This document shows positions 35,301-50,300 of a DNA stretch of 64,000 nucleotides, one piece after another. Each line of letters opens with the position of its first letter. Within the stretch, counting starts at the first letter, position 1. The notes below the pieces were generated by a model, which saw only the letters and a list, made by a program, of their open reading frames with translations, had not been told where the DNA came from and made no database searches. Where the stretch lies: contig JAOWBW010000442.1 in NCBI GenBank assembly GCA_026119855.1, positions 62,001 to 126,000 of the forward strand. The letters run 5' to 3'. A program made the position numbers and the translations under genes. The DNA comes from Campanula takesimana. Lineage: Eukaryota; Streptophyta; Magnoliopsida; Asterales; Campanulaceae.

Positions 35301-38300
35301 GCTAAGTGAACCAATATACCTCTTTCTGATCTTTGTGACACTTTCTTCCGGGTGTAATATATTTATCATTATGTGTTGATGCTCAGTCAAGAGCTTTGCA
35401 TAAGGGTATTCTACTTTTGGCTCATAGTAATATTAATATAGTATGCTTGCATTTCAGGCGTTGGATCTTAGAAAGAAAGTTGGCTTCTTCAGATGTTCCC
35501 AAAGAGGAGCAGATTCATCTTATTAAAGATTTAGAACGTAAGGAAACGGAGTTTATGCGACTTAAAAGGCACAAGATATGTGTCGATGATTTTGAGCTTC
35601 TGACGATCATTGGGAGAGGAGCCTTTGGTGAGGTGAGAGATGCACATTGTAATGTGAATTGTATTATCTTATCGATCTTTCAGTGTATAGTTCTTGCAAT
35701 GCGTGTGATTATTGTTAACTAGGTTTTTTCTTTCTTTGTTATTTTATTCCCCTAAATTTACTCAACAATGAAGTTAACTGCACATACGGCTTGCTCTTAC
35801 TTCCGTGCACACATTTTCTTGCATAATAGTTTAAGTTTAAGTACTGTGTTGAAACTATGAAACACATTGAAATCTGCTATCATAGTTCATGCTGACCAGT
35901 CACAGAAATAAAGAAAAATATTTGATCTTAAATTGCAATGGCATTCAAGGCAACTTGTTCATAGAAGAGAGAAGTTACTGATAGGATTGGTTTCTCCTAT
36001 CATCTGTTTCTTATCCAATGTGTTTTTTTTAAAATATTTTATCATGTTTCGCGAGCTAATATTGCTCAATCTAGACAGTCAATGCTTAGGGAGAGTATTA
36101 GTGCAGAAGGCAACGAGGTAGAGAAAGTTACTGATTGAAACTTGTGCATGAGTTAATAAACAAAAGTAAGAGATTCAACCCAAAGGTGCCAATGAGCTGT
36201 CGTGCTGACTTCTGACAATGTTTCATTGTGTTTGATTCAAATCGCACAGTTTCTGTTTTACACTGTAGTACGTAGTATGACTAGTTCCCTGTCTCAAAGG
36301 TTTCACAATAAAACTCTATGTTGTTTCCGGTTTTGGCCATTGACTAAATATGTACCACCTATTAAATAGTTGAACACACGCAACTCACCTGCGGCGAAGG
36401 TACCTGATGTTGTAAATGGGCAGGGAACCTGTAGGCATAAGGATGTTAAATGTGGGATTCTATGAGAGGAAAGTGGTCAAATACTTAAAAGTGTCTCCAG
36501 AAACATTCTACTCCCTCTGTCCCTAAATGAAGTGTAGTAATTTCCCTGGAAAGGATTCTACGAGAGGGAAGTGGTCAACTACTTAATAGTGTCTCCAGAA
36601 ACATTCTACTCCCTCTGTCCTTATATGAAGTGTAGTAATTTCCCTGAAAACTGGACACTTATTTAAGGATGGAGGGAGTAGCACTTAAACAATGAGTGAT
36701 GAACTCAAAGTGCGCTTGGAGATAATTTATAAGCAGGTATGAAGGGTCAATTTGTGTCCCTGTGCCTATAAAGGCAAGGTGATATGGAATCAAGAGTATA
36801 GGAACACATTTGGAAGGAAGAGAAGCATAAAGAGATAATGAAATGAGAACTTGTTAAGAAAAACTAATACATCAGTCAATACTTTTTTGGCAATTTGAGT
36901 GGGTAATGGTATTCATCTTCGTGTTTGAAATTTTGCTTTTACACTTTTTCTGCACAAAAACTCACATGGTGTATGTGTTACCTATTTTGTGGTGTGTGTG
37001 TACTGTGTGTGTTACCTATCATGTACAACTTGTCTGCTGTGTAAAGGAACTATAGAAAAGTAAAGACAAATTACTTGTCAAATTTAACACCTTTTATGAA
37101 CGGGAGTATATAAAATTGGGGAAAATTACCGATCTATGCAATGTATCAGGTCTTAATATTCAATTAATGCAACGTAGTGCTTACTTTTGAAAATAGACAA
37201 CGTACTTGATTATTGTGTATCAAATAATGCAACGTAATAACTTTTAGCCGCTACTACGTTGCATTAATTGATACAACTTACTTCAAGTACGTTTGTCAAA
37301 TTGTGTCGAACTTTGCATTATTTGATACAACTACTTCAAGTACATTTCACAATGTAAGAAGTCGCTACTACGTTGCATTAATTGATATAAATCGGACACT
37401 ACATTGCATAAATAGGTCGATTACCCAATTGTATGCCATATACGTTACTACCTTAATCCTCTTACCTTACCAGACAAGGATAATAGGAGAACAATGAAGT
37501 CTTGGTTTAAAGATATTTTAGTACCTGCCGTTTGGCGATTTCGTCGTACTTCCTTCTGCTTGTTGATTTTATTTTGACTGAATAGAACTGTGTGGCCTTG
37601 CTCAAAGAAGTTGCCGAGTATTCAAACGTTGATAGTAGAAATTGGTTTTCCTGTTATTTCTAAATACTTAAAGCGATTGAATGTCTCTGCAGGTACGCCT
37701 CTGTCGTGAAAAGAAGTCTGGTAACATCTATGCCATGAAAAAGCTGAAGAAATCTGAAATGGTTATGAGAGGACATGTAAGGCATTCATACCTTGTGGGA
37801 TTGTAACTCTGAGCCTGATATATATGTAGCCTTTCATCTACTATTACTAACTATTTTATGATTGCTCGTCAACTTTCTCTATTTATATGGAGAAAAATTT
37901 GTGACCTCATGAACTCTGTGTGTTTCATGATTTTATCACTGTAACTGAAATTGGACTGACACATGTACATCCAATTGACAGACTTATGCATAATAGGTCT
38001 AGTTCCTAACACAATGCCCTATATAAAGGGCAGTTAAGTATGATTGAGTTTTGGGCCTGTGTATATTTCAGTGGCTTGCATGGTTACCAGTTGGGGTGAA
38101 TTGACAACATCACTGATGATGCTGATAAAGGATTGAGGTGACTTACTGATGTTTTTTAATGTAGAAGAGTCTTTCATATTTGGCTCTTAAGAGAAAAAGA
38201 TACATAATATTTCGTGGTGTTACTTTTCTTATGGTGAGTGAGTTTCTTAAGTTAAAACTTAAAAGAGCAAAGTGAGTGAAATCCATGTATCCACGAGGAC

Positions 38301-41300
38301 AAACAAACAGTACTAGTCCAGAGTTACCTCTAGGACGAGAATAAAATCCCGAAACACCCCCACTACCCCTGTGTAAATGGGATAGGTCTAATAGAACGAC
38401 TGATTATTTGAATTAGTCAGGTATGTGATAAAAAAACATTATTCAGTCTGATTTTGGTTTTCAGACGAAAGAATCAGTTTGGAACCAACTCAATGAGTAT
38501 CCGAAGTGGTATATATGTAAATAGCTATCTAATCTCTAATGCCCCATACCTAATATAGTATGATAACTCCTTGCTACCGCTCTTTGCTTTTTCTTTGCAA
38601 CGTGCCATGGTATATTCATTCCACTATTCCTCTTCTTCCCTCTTATTACCTCCATTCACTTCCTGTGTCCAACCATATTTTCTTTCGTCTATATTCCTAA
38701 ATTTGATCTTAGATTACTTTCCTCCAAAGCGAAAGCCTTGATCTAGGCCAAATATCGCATCTCTGGTGTTGCTCCTCATCCCCCATTCCCGCCCCCAAAT
38801 GTTAACAAATTCAAAACAAAATAAAAATCTTATCGCAGTTCCATACCTCTCTCTCTATATGTGTGTGTGGGGATACGTACATACATACATACATACATAC
38901 ACACACATACACGTATACATTTATATACATGAATGCAATGGTGGAAGCACCTAAATGCTTAACCCGGATGACATGACTTACCTTCAACCTGTCTTCATTC
39001 ATAGATTGTATTTCTTAATCGGTATTTAACAACAATTGTTTGCTTTTGAGGATGGTTTGACCCCTCTGTTGTAGTTATACATGTCCATGTAAGGTCACTG
39101 TTTTCATATTGTGTTCATACTGAAAGCTGTCCTCATTTAAAGACCGTTGAAAATGGCGTCTGTACATTAAATAGGAAACCAAAAGAGCGTACAAAGACCC
39201 ACCTAATGGTATGCAACTTTAGGTGAAGCGGACATCTTAGCTTCAACGACAGACTTTTCTTCTTCAGTAGTTATGGGATTGTATGAGTTTTTTCTTTTCT
39301 TACATTTAAGTAATTATACTGTACATGTCCTTGTTTGTGCACATTATGTCAAGTCTCCTCTTGTATCCCTGTAAACTTATCTCCTTTTTTAAGAAACTGA
39401 CTAGTTTTGTCACAGGTGGAGCATGTTAGAGCTGAGAGAAATTTACTGGCAGAAGTGGCCAGCCACTGCATAGTAAAACTATATTACTCATTTCAGGACA
39501 CTGAGTACTTATACCTAATTATGGAATATCTGCCTGGTGGCGACGTAATGACTCTGTTGATGCGAGAGGACACTCTTACTGAAAGTGTAGCTAAGTTCTA
39601 CATAGCTCAAAGCGTGCTGGCTATCGAGTCCATTCACAAACATAATTACATTCACAGGTTAGTGACAAGTTTCAAATAATATTACGATGAAGTAGCACAT
39701 TGACGGTTGGATCATCTTGTGAAGTGGATGGATAGTGCAGTTTCATGTTGCTATTGAAGTCGCTAAACTTTCTTATTCTCTCTTTTCCAGAGATATCAAA
39801 CCTGACAACCTTCTGCTTGACAAAAATGGTCACATGAAGCTTTCAGATTTTGGCCTTTGCAAGCCTCTTGATTGTAGAACTTTATCTACACTGAATGAAA
39901 ATGAACCCATGGAAGATGAGAACTCAATGGAACCGATGGATATTGATGGCCGCTTCCCTGATGCGAATAATGGGAGTAGATGGAGGAGTCCCCATGAACA
40001 GCTTCAGCATTGGCAGATGAACAGGAGAAAGTTGGTATGCTGTCAAATTACTGTACTGTATCGCAATGCAGTTTATTCCCTTCTGGATCCTTTATTCTAA
40101 AATTCTTGTTGTACTGTAAGGGTCCCACTGGAGTTCAGTTTCATATCAGAGATTGACCCGATCACTCACGGCCCCCCCCCCCAACCCCCCAAAACATTAA
40201 TCGTTGGTCTGTCTTGTAGGGTTCATACTGCATACTCCCTCCATTCCTGGCAAAGAGTTCGGTTTTCTATTTTGGAATGCTCCACTTGCAAAGTCCAGTT
40301 TCAAAAAATTATTTCATCCAGCCTCCCTAGCCTTTCACTTTGCCACCGGAAGTGACACAAACGTCTTTTAGCTTCTCAAACTTTTGTACTTATAACAAAT
40401 TCTAGTACATTTATATATGCTTTAATTGTGTGACTTTTAATACACAGGACTCTTTGGTTACAATGGAGGGTGTATATTAGAAGGCCAACACTAGTTAAGT
40501 TAAAACATTCAAAACTAAAGTGAAATGTGGCGTAAGTTTAACCTGCTTGCGGGATATAGCTGGAGTATAAACTCTACTAACTCTTCTGGTGTTCACCTGG
40601 GTGTAAAGCACCTTCCTATCCCACGTTAACTATCTTAAATGCCTGAGTGGAGAGAGTTGATGTGATAGGTTTGAGCTAGTACTGAAAGCATTCTCTTACA
40701 CCTTCTTGAGATTATAAAGAAGATTAATTATATAGTCATTACAAATAGTCACACAAGAAAGAGCCACGTCTCTACCAGCTTTTCCTGTACAACAGAGGAA
40801 GCACAAGTTCTTGAAATAATACTAAATAGGCCCTTGTATATGCAAACTATGCCTGTGTGGTGGTGTTTTCCCGGGTTTCTTTTGTAATAACGATTGACTG
40901 CTACATTTACAGTTACAGATTACTACTTTCTGTAACTTTTTGAATATTAGGTTCAAAATGTTTTTCTCTTTCCATTTTTCACATTAAAATGATTTTTGTT
41001 TTTGTGCCTTAAAGGCATTTTCAACAGTGGGTACACCAGACTACATTGCTCCTGAAGTACTACTGAAGAGAGGATATGGAATGGAGTGTGACTGGTTAGT
41101 TTTATGTTTCTTTCGAGATTAATTATGTTTACTCTCTGATTTTTTACCTGTCGTATTTTACTGAACAACAAAAATTAGACAAATAGAGACTTTATTAAGG
41201 GACATCTTAGCTGCAGATAGTAATGCTCCTAGAGAGGCATATAACTTACAACTCTATGCATCACTTTGATATAGTGTGTTCGGCTTGATTTTGTTCTGAC

Positions 41301-44300
41301 ATTTCTTCTTCTTCTTACATATGTATGTGTGTCTGGATATATTGTCGTGGGTGGTTGTGGTTGTGGTTTGGGAGGGGGAGGGGTAGGGGTAGGGGTAGGG
41401 GTGATTATTGGATAAACCTTTTCTACCTCCAGAATATCATTGCTTTGGTAAAGGACTTCAAATATCAGGAGAGGAATAGTTTTCATTAGTTAACTTTCCC
41501 ATAGGGATTGATCCATGAGCAGCTATGTAGCATCAGTGCTAGAGTTCTCAAACCACATGCGACGGTCCTTTTCGTTTTAGACAGCAGATTGGATTCTGGA
41601 GGATACCTGGTGCTAAGTCTTCCCTCTGGATGAATGTTCATGGGAAATTTGACTAGTGGTTGGTAGAGATGTAATATGCGATAGACTAGGATTTGTTGCT
41701 GACTTCCCTGTATAGAGAACTTGAGCAATGGCATTTCTTCAGTTGTGCCAGGAAATGTTGGACCAAGTAGGGAGCTATCCTACAAGGAATAAGAATGAAC
41801 AAAGAGAAACACTTAACCAGACCCTGCTGCTGATTCAGGGACCATGTGACATGGAACTTAAGTACAGGTTTCCCTGGTGAGGTAGATGGAACTCTGAAGT
41901 GGCGAGGAGGTTTTCTCCATCCTCTCCATATCAATTGTAGAAATATTAGAAGAAAGGTGCATGGAACTACTCTTGAATATCTAGGACGCTAGGGGCATAG
42001 ACTAGAAAGTTTTTTTTGCATATATATGCTGGAATACTTGATAATGTTTTTTGTTCTTTTGGAATTATAAATGTAACTCTAGGCATTTGCTTGCTTCTGA
42101 AAATTTTCTTAGCATGTTCATATTTTTATTCCCATATATCTCTTTCTTTCCTTCTGACTGTAATCAACATCTTTTTCGCTTCTCTCCCTCCGAAGGCATT
42201 TCGAGTTTGCTTCATCTGGCAGATGTACTTGGCCTTTTTGGATGTGTAATTGTTGTGCTTGCCTTAATCAAACACTGTCTGTTGTAGCACGACCATGTTC
42301 AATGATAAGCAGCTAATGTTTATTTTCTGTGTCATTTAATTTTGTTAGTATTTAGATTGTTTTTGGTCTGGTTATGACAGATCAGTTATATGTTCATCTT
42401 AGTCCCCACCTTGGCCAAGACCAAATAGAAGTTGGACAATTTTGGTTGTTATATTCCGACTAGAAGGGTTTTGTTGTACTGTTGTTAATCTAGAAACAGT
42501 GTTATCCCATCTTTTTACACTAACATACAACCATCATCATTCATTTATTATATTATGGTCAGAGCTGGTATTTAAACAACAAATCACTTGTACTTGATAT
42601 TATCCAGGTCTTATATAATTCGATACTAACTGGTCGCTGATATGTTAAATTTCAAATTCGGTACCTTCCACTCGTTTCAACTCTAAAAGTAAGATTTGGC
42701 GAGCTGTAGCACTTTTGCTGGCACCTTAGGTCTTAACATGGCGTGTGAAAGGACTTACTGTAACTTTAACAAAGAATATTCAAACAAATCAATTTGCTCC
42801 TTAATTATACAACATACTTATTATGCATCATCTTAAATCCTTTGAATACCAGATGTAATCAGATGTTTGAGGTACAATGTTTCTGCTTATGATCGATCTA
42901 TCTAGCGCAGTCTGTTATTTTTGCCAAATAGCATTGGGTATCACCATATTCACCCATTGTTGATACTGTAAATTCAAGTAATTTGTAGTTTGATGACCAT
43001 GTGTAATCTTAATAATGCACTTGCAGGTGGTCATTAGGTGCAATCATGTATGAGATGCTTGTTGGCTACCCCCCATTTTACTCGGACGATCCCATCACCA
43101 CTTGCAGAAAGGTGTCATGCTTAACACATCTGTGGTTATGTTCTATATTTTTGACAGTTTGTCTCCTGATCATCTACTTCACATACCTTCAGCTTATGTC
43201 ATTTTGAGTTGTACCCAAGTGTTCCTTTCATTAGTCATCTTGTTTCTGAAAATCTGCCAAAGAGATCTAGCTCAAGGGACATCTTGTTTCAAGTGCACTC
43301 TTGTAATAGCTATAAGGCATTGATTAATAAGAAAAACAATTTTATATTTTCAAAAAATAATTGTTTCTGAAAATCTGGAGTCAAGAAAAAGACAAGTTTT
43401 AATGGTAGTGTATTGCTATCTCATCTTGCAACTGGTTATACTAGATATTATTCTAACATCATGGTACATGTCTTCTTTGCCAATGAAGACTCCTTGCACA
43501 TCCATGCAATAGAAACGGTTGATGTTGTGGACTCGTGGACATCAAATGGTCTGTTGATGCAACAGTATGCAAAAATAAAAATAAAACTTTTAATAAGAAT
43601 GTTACATTTTGAACTGGGCTAGCTTAGATGGATTGATTGTGCCACCCTTCTATTGGGTTTTACCATCCTCTTGTGGCTATGGCTAACCCTAGTGTCTGCT
43701 TAGTGTCATAAAGCAGTTTGCATGTGCTAAATTAATCATATACTAGCCCAGTACGTTGAATTTCGGTATGATGTTACTGGTTAATCTGCTACTCAGCCAA
43801 CTTTCTCATAATGTAACATTTCTTGATATAGGAAATTAGGAATACGTTTTACTTGGTAAATCGTCTTTGATTTCATGTTTCAACTTCTCTCAGTCATGCC
43901 CTTGACTAGGCATGCAACAGCCCAACTCATTCGCTAGTTGTTTGGCCATCTGGTCAGTCTATCAAACACATTGTTTCCTGATGCCATGTTTGTTGTAACA
44001 CTCAGATTGTTCACTGGAAAAATCATCTAAAATTTCCAGAAGATGCAAAGTTATCGGATGAGTCGAAGGATCTCATTTGTAGATTGCTCTGTGATGTTGA
44101 CCACAGATTGGGAACAGGTGGATCTGACCAGATTAAGGTATTTAGTTATTACATCAACTTGATCTCTTAATTAGTTTTCCTTTGTTACTATCATTATTGT
44201 TAAAATTCTCATTATCTTATCTAATTGTTCACGGAAATGTGCTCTCAGGCCCATCCTTGGTTCAAGGATGTTGTATGGGATAAACTGTATGAAATGGAGG

Positions 44301-47300
44301 CGGCATTCAAACCAGAAGTCAATGGGGAGTTAGATACCCAGAATTTTATGAAGTTCGATGAAGTACTTTTCTCACTCCACACATCCATCATAATGTTTAT
44401 CTTGTTGTCTATTGCAATAATGATTTGACTTTATGGATAACCTGATTCTTGGAACTAATTCTTTCAACTTGTTATCAGGTTAACCCTCCAACTCCGGCTA
44501 GAACTGGTTCTGGATCCTCACGAAAGGTGTGTTACTGTTTGTGTTAATGTATCTACTAATCACACACTGATAAAATATTGGAATTTGCACTAATCTGGCA
44601 CTTGCCGTGCAATTTATATTCTTCTTATCTGCAAAAGTACCATTTTAGCATAAACCAAGATAGCATCTGGCTTAGGATAAATGGCAAATAGGAAAAGGTG
44701 AAATATTATTTGGTGGGTGGTTAGAGAGGAGAGAGGAATGTGTAGTGGTAATTGTGTTGCGGTGGGTTGGCAAGCATGAATCAGCATGTATTTCTGTCAT
44801 TTCCTCGTGATAGTTTCCAAAGATGTTGATTCTACTCAAATCAACTTAGCATTTGTCCTAATCATATGCTGCACGAGAAATTTTCCAATACTGTTATTAT
44901 AATGGGATTGCATAATCATTATGGTCAATCTCAATTTCTCATTTAAGTGCCTTTCCGCGAGTTTATGTTGGTCTTAAGCTGAGTTCTCTGGTTAGTCTTA
45001 TTGATATTTGCATGCTACTACATTTTCTCACTAATGAAGGCATCTGAACCTCGTCTTTATGTAACTTCATGACAGATGCCACTAACTCCCAAGGACTTGA
45101 GTTTTGTGGGCTACACATACAAGAACTTTGATGCCATCAAAGCGCTACGCTATTCACGTGGTACGTTCATGTAAAAACCATTGTGCTTAGAAATTTTTTC
45201 TTCAGCAACATTCACCCATGTTTCTATAAGTATGCCCCATACAAACTCTTTTCAGAAGTGCATTGTTGAGAAGTGCTGTGGGAGACATTTCACAAGTCCT
45301 GATCATGAGACCCACTGGTCCACATTGACTAAAAGCTGATAATCCTTTCTTGTCAAACTGTGCCCTGCATTCCTTGATGTGTACCTGTTTGAAAGTTGAC
45401 ATTGTTTGGGACATATTTCTCGAGACAGAATAGAACAACTTTGCCAATAGTATCCATCGTGTTTACTCCACCACCTATGTACAGAGTTCCACTTCGCAAG
45501 TTAAATTTTTCATAATACCTGACAACACATTGCCTCTATCAAAGCCGTAGGACCTCCAGCCTGCAACTTCTTTTGGACCAACAACAGCCAGTACACCAAA
45601 CTTCTCTGTAACCTACTCTTTGCAGACATTTACACCACCCTATAGAAATTGGTAAAAGGAGGAATCAAATTGTATTGATGTTGTAGCCTAGTATTTATAC
45701 AAGAAAGTAAACCTAACTTGGTAGACAAGTAATACCAAGAATACTACACAGTTAGGAAAAGGAAATAGTAATTAACTATGACTGAATATCTAGGCTATTA
45801 ATAATAGAATATCACAAAGGATCTTTATCTTTATCACGCTCCCTCAAGATGGACGGGCGGTTAGACAGGCCAATCTTGACAATCAGTTCCAGAAATCTCG
45901 GCTTGGGCAAGGCTTTGGTAAGAGCATCTGCTAATTGGTCCGTCCCCGAAATGTGAGAAACACGTAAATTATGATTTTGAACTTGTTCACGAACAAAATG
46001 GTAGTCAAACCCAAGATGCTTCATTTTGGAATGAAAAACAGGATTAGCCGCTACATACGTTGCACCCATATTATCACAATAAATAGTAGGTGTTGCAGTG
46101 ACCGAAATATGTAGTTCGCCCAACAAATTTTGTAACCAAAGAACCTCTGCAGTAGTAGCAGCAACAGCTCGATACTCGGCCTCAGTGGATGAACGTGCCA
46201 ATGTTTTCTGCTTGCGAGAACTCCACGAAAGTGGATTACGACCAAGGTAAACAATGTAGCCGGTGGTAGAAATATAATCATCCTTATCTCCCGCCCAGTC
46301 GGCATCCGTAAAGGCGTGAAGGGTAAGAGGAGAGTCACGACGAATAAGAAGCCCATGAGAGCTTGTACCGGCCAAATAACGCAAGACCCGTTTTAAGGAA
46401 GCCCAATGTAAATCTGTTGGGCAATGCATAAACTGTGACAATCGATTGATGGCAAAGGAGAGATCACACCGTGTCAAAGAAAGATACTGAAGTGTACCTA
46501 GTATCGCCCGATATTCTGACTGATTAGTAATAGGAGAGCCGCCTTAAAGAGTGAGCGGCGTATGAGGCACCATCGGGGTTGGCACAGGTTTGGCTTCTAA
46601 CATGTTGGTTCGTGTGAGAAGATCCTGAATATACTTGTGTTGACTGAGAAACAGACCGTTGGCAAGGGGAATACTTAAACACCAAGAAAGTAAGATAAAC
46701 TTCCAAGATCCTTAAGGGAGAACCGAGAGGACAGTTGAGAAATAAACCTGTCGATCACATCAGAAACCGAACCAGTAATAATTATATCATCAACATATAC
46801 CAAGACATATAGTAAATGAGTAGGAGAGCGGAGAATAAAGAGAGAAGTATCAGAGACACTCGTAGAAAACCCAAGTGTCATGAGATATGATCTAGTTCAG
46901 TATACCAAGCCCGTGGTGCTTGTTTGAGACCGTAGATTGCCTGACGGAGTTTACACACATGGGTTGGTTGAGTTGTACTGACAAAACCAGGTGGTTGTAC
47001 CATAAAGACATCCTCATGAAGGGTGCCTTGCAAGAATGCATTGTTGATGTCAACTTGGCGCAGAGACCAACCATTAACTGTTGCAAGAGACAGAATGGTA
47101 CGAATGGTTGCGGGCTTGACAACGGGACTGAACGTTTCAGAATAGTCTATCCCAGGACGTTGATGAAACCCCTTAGCAACTAAACGAGCCTTATAACGAT
47201 CAATAGACCCATCAGAGTGGTATTTGGTGCGAAATATCCATTTGCACCCTATTAAATTGTGATCTGGAGAAGCCGGAACAAGATCCCAGGTGTTGTTGCG

Positions 47301-50300
47301 GATGAGAGCCTCATATTCAGATTGCATGGCTGCACGCCATTGGGGAAGTTTGAGTGCTTGGGACACGGTTGTTGGTTCCGGTGTAACTGGAGAGAGGGTG
47401 GCCTGAAGGTTCAATTTTCGAATTGGTTTGATAATGTTGTTCTGAAGACGAGTCCGGGGTCCGTGATGGACTGGTTGAGGCGGGATGGATGGGGAGGACT
47501 CAGGAGTTGGAATTGGTAAAGGACTGGAAGGTAGAGGTCCGGGCGGGTTTGTAGCAGGTTCCGGGCGGGTTGAAGGGGAGGGTCCGGTCGGGGGATCAGT
47601 AGGTCCGGTCGGATCCTGGGCAACTCGTTGTTGTACAGTAGTGGGAGATGGCTGTGGTGAGGGGGAAACAAGGGTTGGGATACGAAGGGTGCACCAGGGG
47701 TTGACTATGGTAGGGGTTGTAGCACTGGGAGCAGGAGATGAAAACGGGAATTCAGTCTCCACAAATTTCACATGGCGAGAAACAAATATTTTGGAGGACT
47801 TTGGTTCAAGACAGTAGTAAGCACTCTGAGTTGGGGAGTAGCCGACAAAGACACATGGAGTGGACCGAGGCTCAAGTTTGTGGCTCGTGTAGGGGCGAAG
47901 CCATGGGTAGCATAAGCAACCAAAACTTTGAAGTTTGGAATAATTGGGTTGTTGACCAAGAAGAGTGGAGTATGGAGAGGCAAGTTTGAGAGTGGGTGTC
48001 GGCATACGATTAATGAGATATGAGGCAGTGACAAAGGCTAGAGTCCAATATTTGGACGACATATGAGCATGGGAAAGAAGAGACAAGCCTGTTTCAACAA
48101 TGTGACGATGACGGCGTTCAGAGTACCCATTGTGTTCAGGAGTATGAGGTGGAGAGGTGAGATGATTAATGCCATGAGAGATGAGAGTGGGACGAAGACC
48201 AATATATTCGCCACCATTATCACTGAAAATAGTAAGAATGGGGCGTTTAAAAAATTTCTCAACCAGGGTTTTAAAATTGGTGAAAACAGAGACGGCATCA
48301 TTCTTATGTTTCAAAGGATAGAGCCAAACATACTTTGAGTGGTGATCAACAAAGATAATATAATATTTAAAACCATCAAAGGAATGTAACGGGGATGTCC
48401 AAACATCACTGTACAAGACATCGAGAGGACCTGAAGAAGTAATACTATTATTATAAAAAGGGAGTTTATGGCTCTTATTACAATTACAAGAATTGCAATA
48501 GAAAGAAGAACAACGGGGAATATTTAACTGAAAAGTATTACTAATGTGACGTAAAATGCTAGACGAAGGATGCCCTAATCTATGATGCCAAGTAGTAGTG
48601 TTGGAGACAGAGACGGAGTTGACCACTGGAGGGGAAACACGAACAGCTGGGAGGGATGGAAGCCATTCGTAGACGCCGGATTTAGACTTGCCATGAAGAA
48701 GAATGAGTCAAGTGCGAAGGTCCTTCACAGAGAAAGAATCAGAAGAGAAGATAAGAGAGACATGATTATCACGACAAAATTTAGAGACATAAATTATATT
48801 ACGAGACACAGTAGAAACATGTAAGACATTATGAAGACGAAAGCTATGAGTAGAAGTAGATAGAGAGGTGGAACCAGTATGTGAGATGGGAAGCCCCGAA
48901 CCGTCACCTATGAGAAGTTCCTCGGTGCCATCATATGGAGAGTGGAGAGCCAGATTATTGAGGTCATGTGTCACATGGTCGGTGGCACCACTGTCAAAGA
49001 GCCAGTTGGGAGGAGGATTATGAGAGGTGGAGGCTGTGTAGGCTCGGGGATTTGAGGGATTTGGTGGGGGTCTTGTGGGCGGCCGAGTGGCTGTAGGGTT
49101 TGGGTTGGGGGTAGAGTAGGTTGGTGTGGGAAAGTTTGCATGAGGATAGAGTTGACGGAAGCTTGGGCATTGGTTGAGGAAGTGACCAAAGTTTCGGCAC
49201 CATTGACATCGGCCTTTGTATTGATTGGGTGTGGTGGACGGGCTAGGGTTGTTGTTGGGACTGGGGTTGACCGAGTGAGGAGTTGTGTTGTTTTTGTTAT
49301 TGCGATTGGGTTGAGGTTTGTTGACATAGTGAACCGAGGATGGGAAGGTGGCGGGAGTTGGTTTGGATTTGTGTTTCAAGGTGAGTTCTCGATTGAGAAG
49401 CTTTTCATGAAGTTCATCAAACGAGATAGGGTTTTCACGACTCTGAACGGCTTGGACAACACTATCAAACTCGGGGTCATTGAGTTGTTCGAGGATGCGG
49501 TCAACCACGTCTTCAGGATCAAGGGGGCGGCCGAGTGAAGTGAGTTGATCTGCACATGATTTAATCTCTTGCATGTAGTCTGTGATGTTTTGGATCCCTT
49601 GGAGATATTGCGAAGACGATCCTTTATTTGTTTAAGATGGCCACGGGTTGGGTTTGCATTGGTTTTTGCAAGGGTTTGCCAAACTTCATGACTGGTTTTG
49701 CATTGGGAAATTAAAGTGACAAGGGATGGGGAGAGAGTACCGGCCAGGGCACCTAAGAGGAGTTTGTCTTGACGGAACCAAGTTGTGTATGCAGGGTTGT
49801 CGACCACAGCAGTAATTTGAGGGGCTGGGTTTTCGGGTGGTTGGTCTGGATTTTTGGTTTCGGTGGTAACAGCGATTGTGCGTGGTGGGGCTGGTAGTGA
49901 TCCATCTAGGTATGGAAAAAGGGCGTATCCTAGGAGTGTGGCTTCAATCTGGATCTTCCATGGAATATAATTTGTGGGTGTGAGTTGAAGAATGTGGGTG
50001 AGGTTAACAACAACAAGGGGTTTTTCCGGTTCCGCTGGGTTGGGTAGGTTGTGGTCACCGGTGGCAGCCATGAGGAGGTTGATTATTGGGGGCGGCGAAG
50101 GGTAGGTTTGGGGGGCAGTAGGTTAAAAAAAAAAATGTTTTTGCTTTTCGGATCTAGCTCTGGTTACCATATAGAAATTGGTAAAAGGAAGAATCAAATT
50201 GTATTGATGTTGTAGCCTAGTATTTATACAAGAAAGTTAACCTAACTTGGTAGACAAGTAATACCAAGAATACTACACAATTAGGAAAAGGAAATAGTAA

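Noticed and set aside
45202..45447. 81-residue minus-strand ORF in kinase intron 11
   Set aside because: Some stretches look protein-like, and so does the region up to 45600, but frames are interrupted and I recognise no family; too weak to call a pseudogene.
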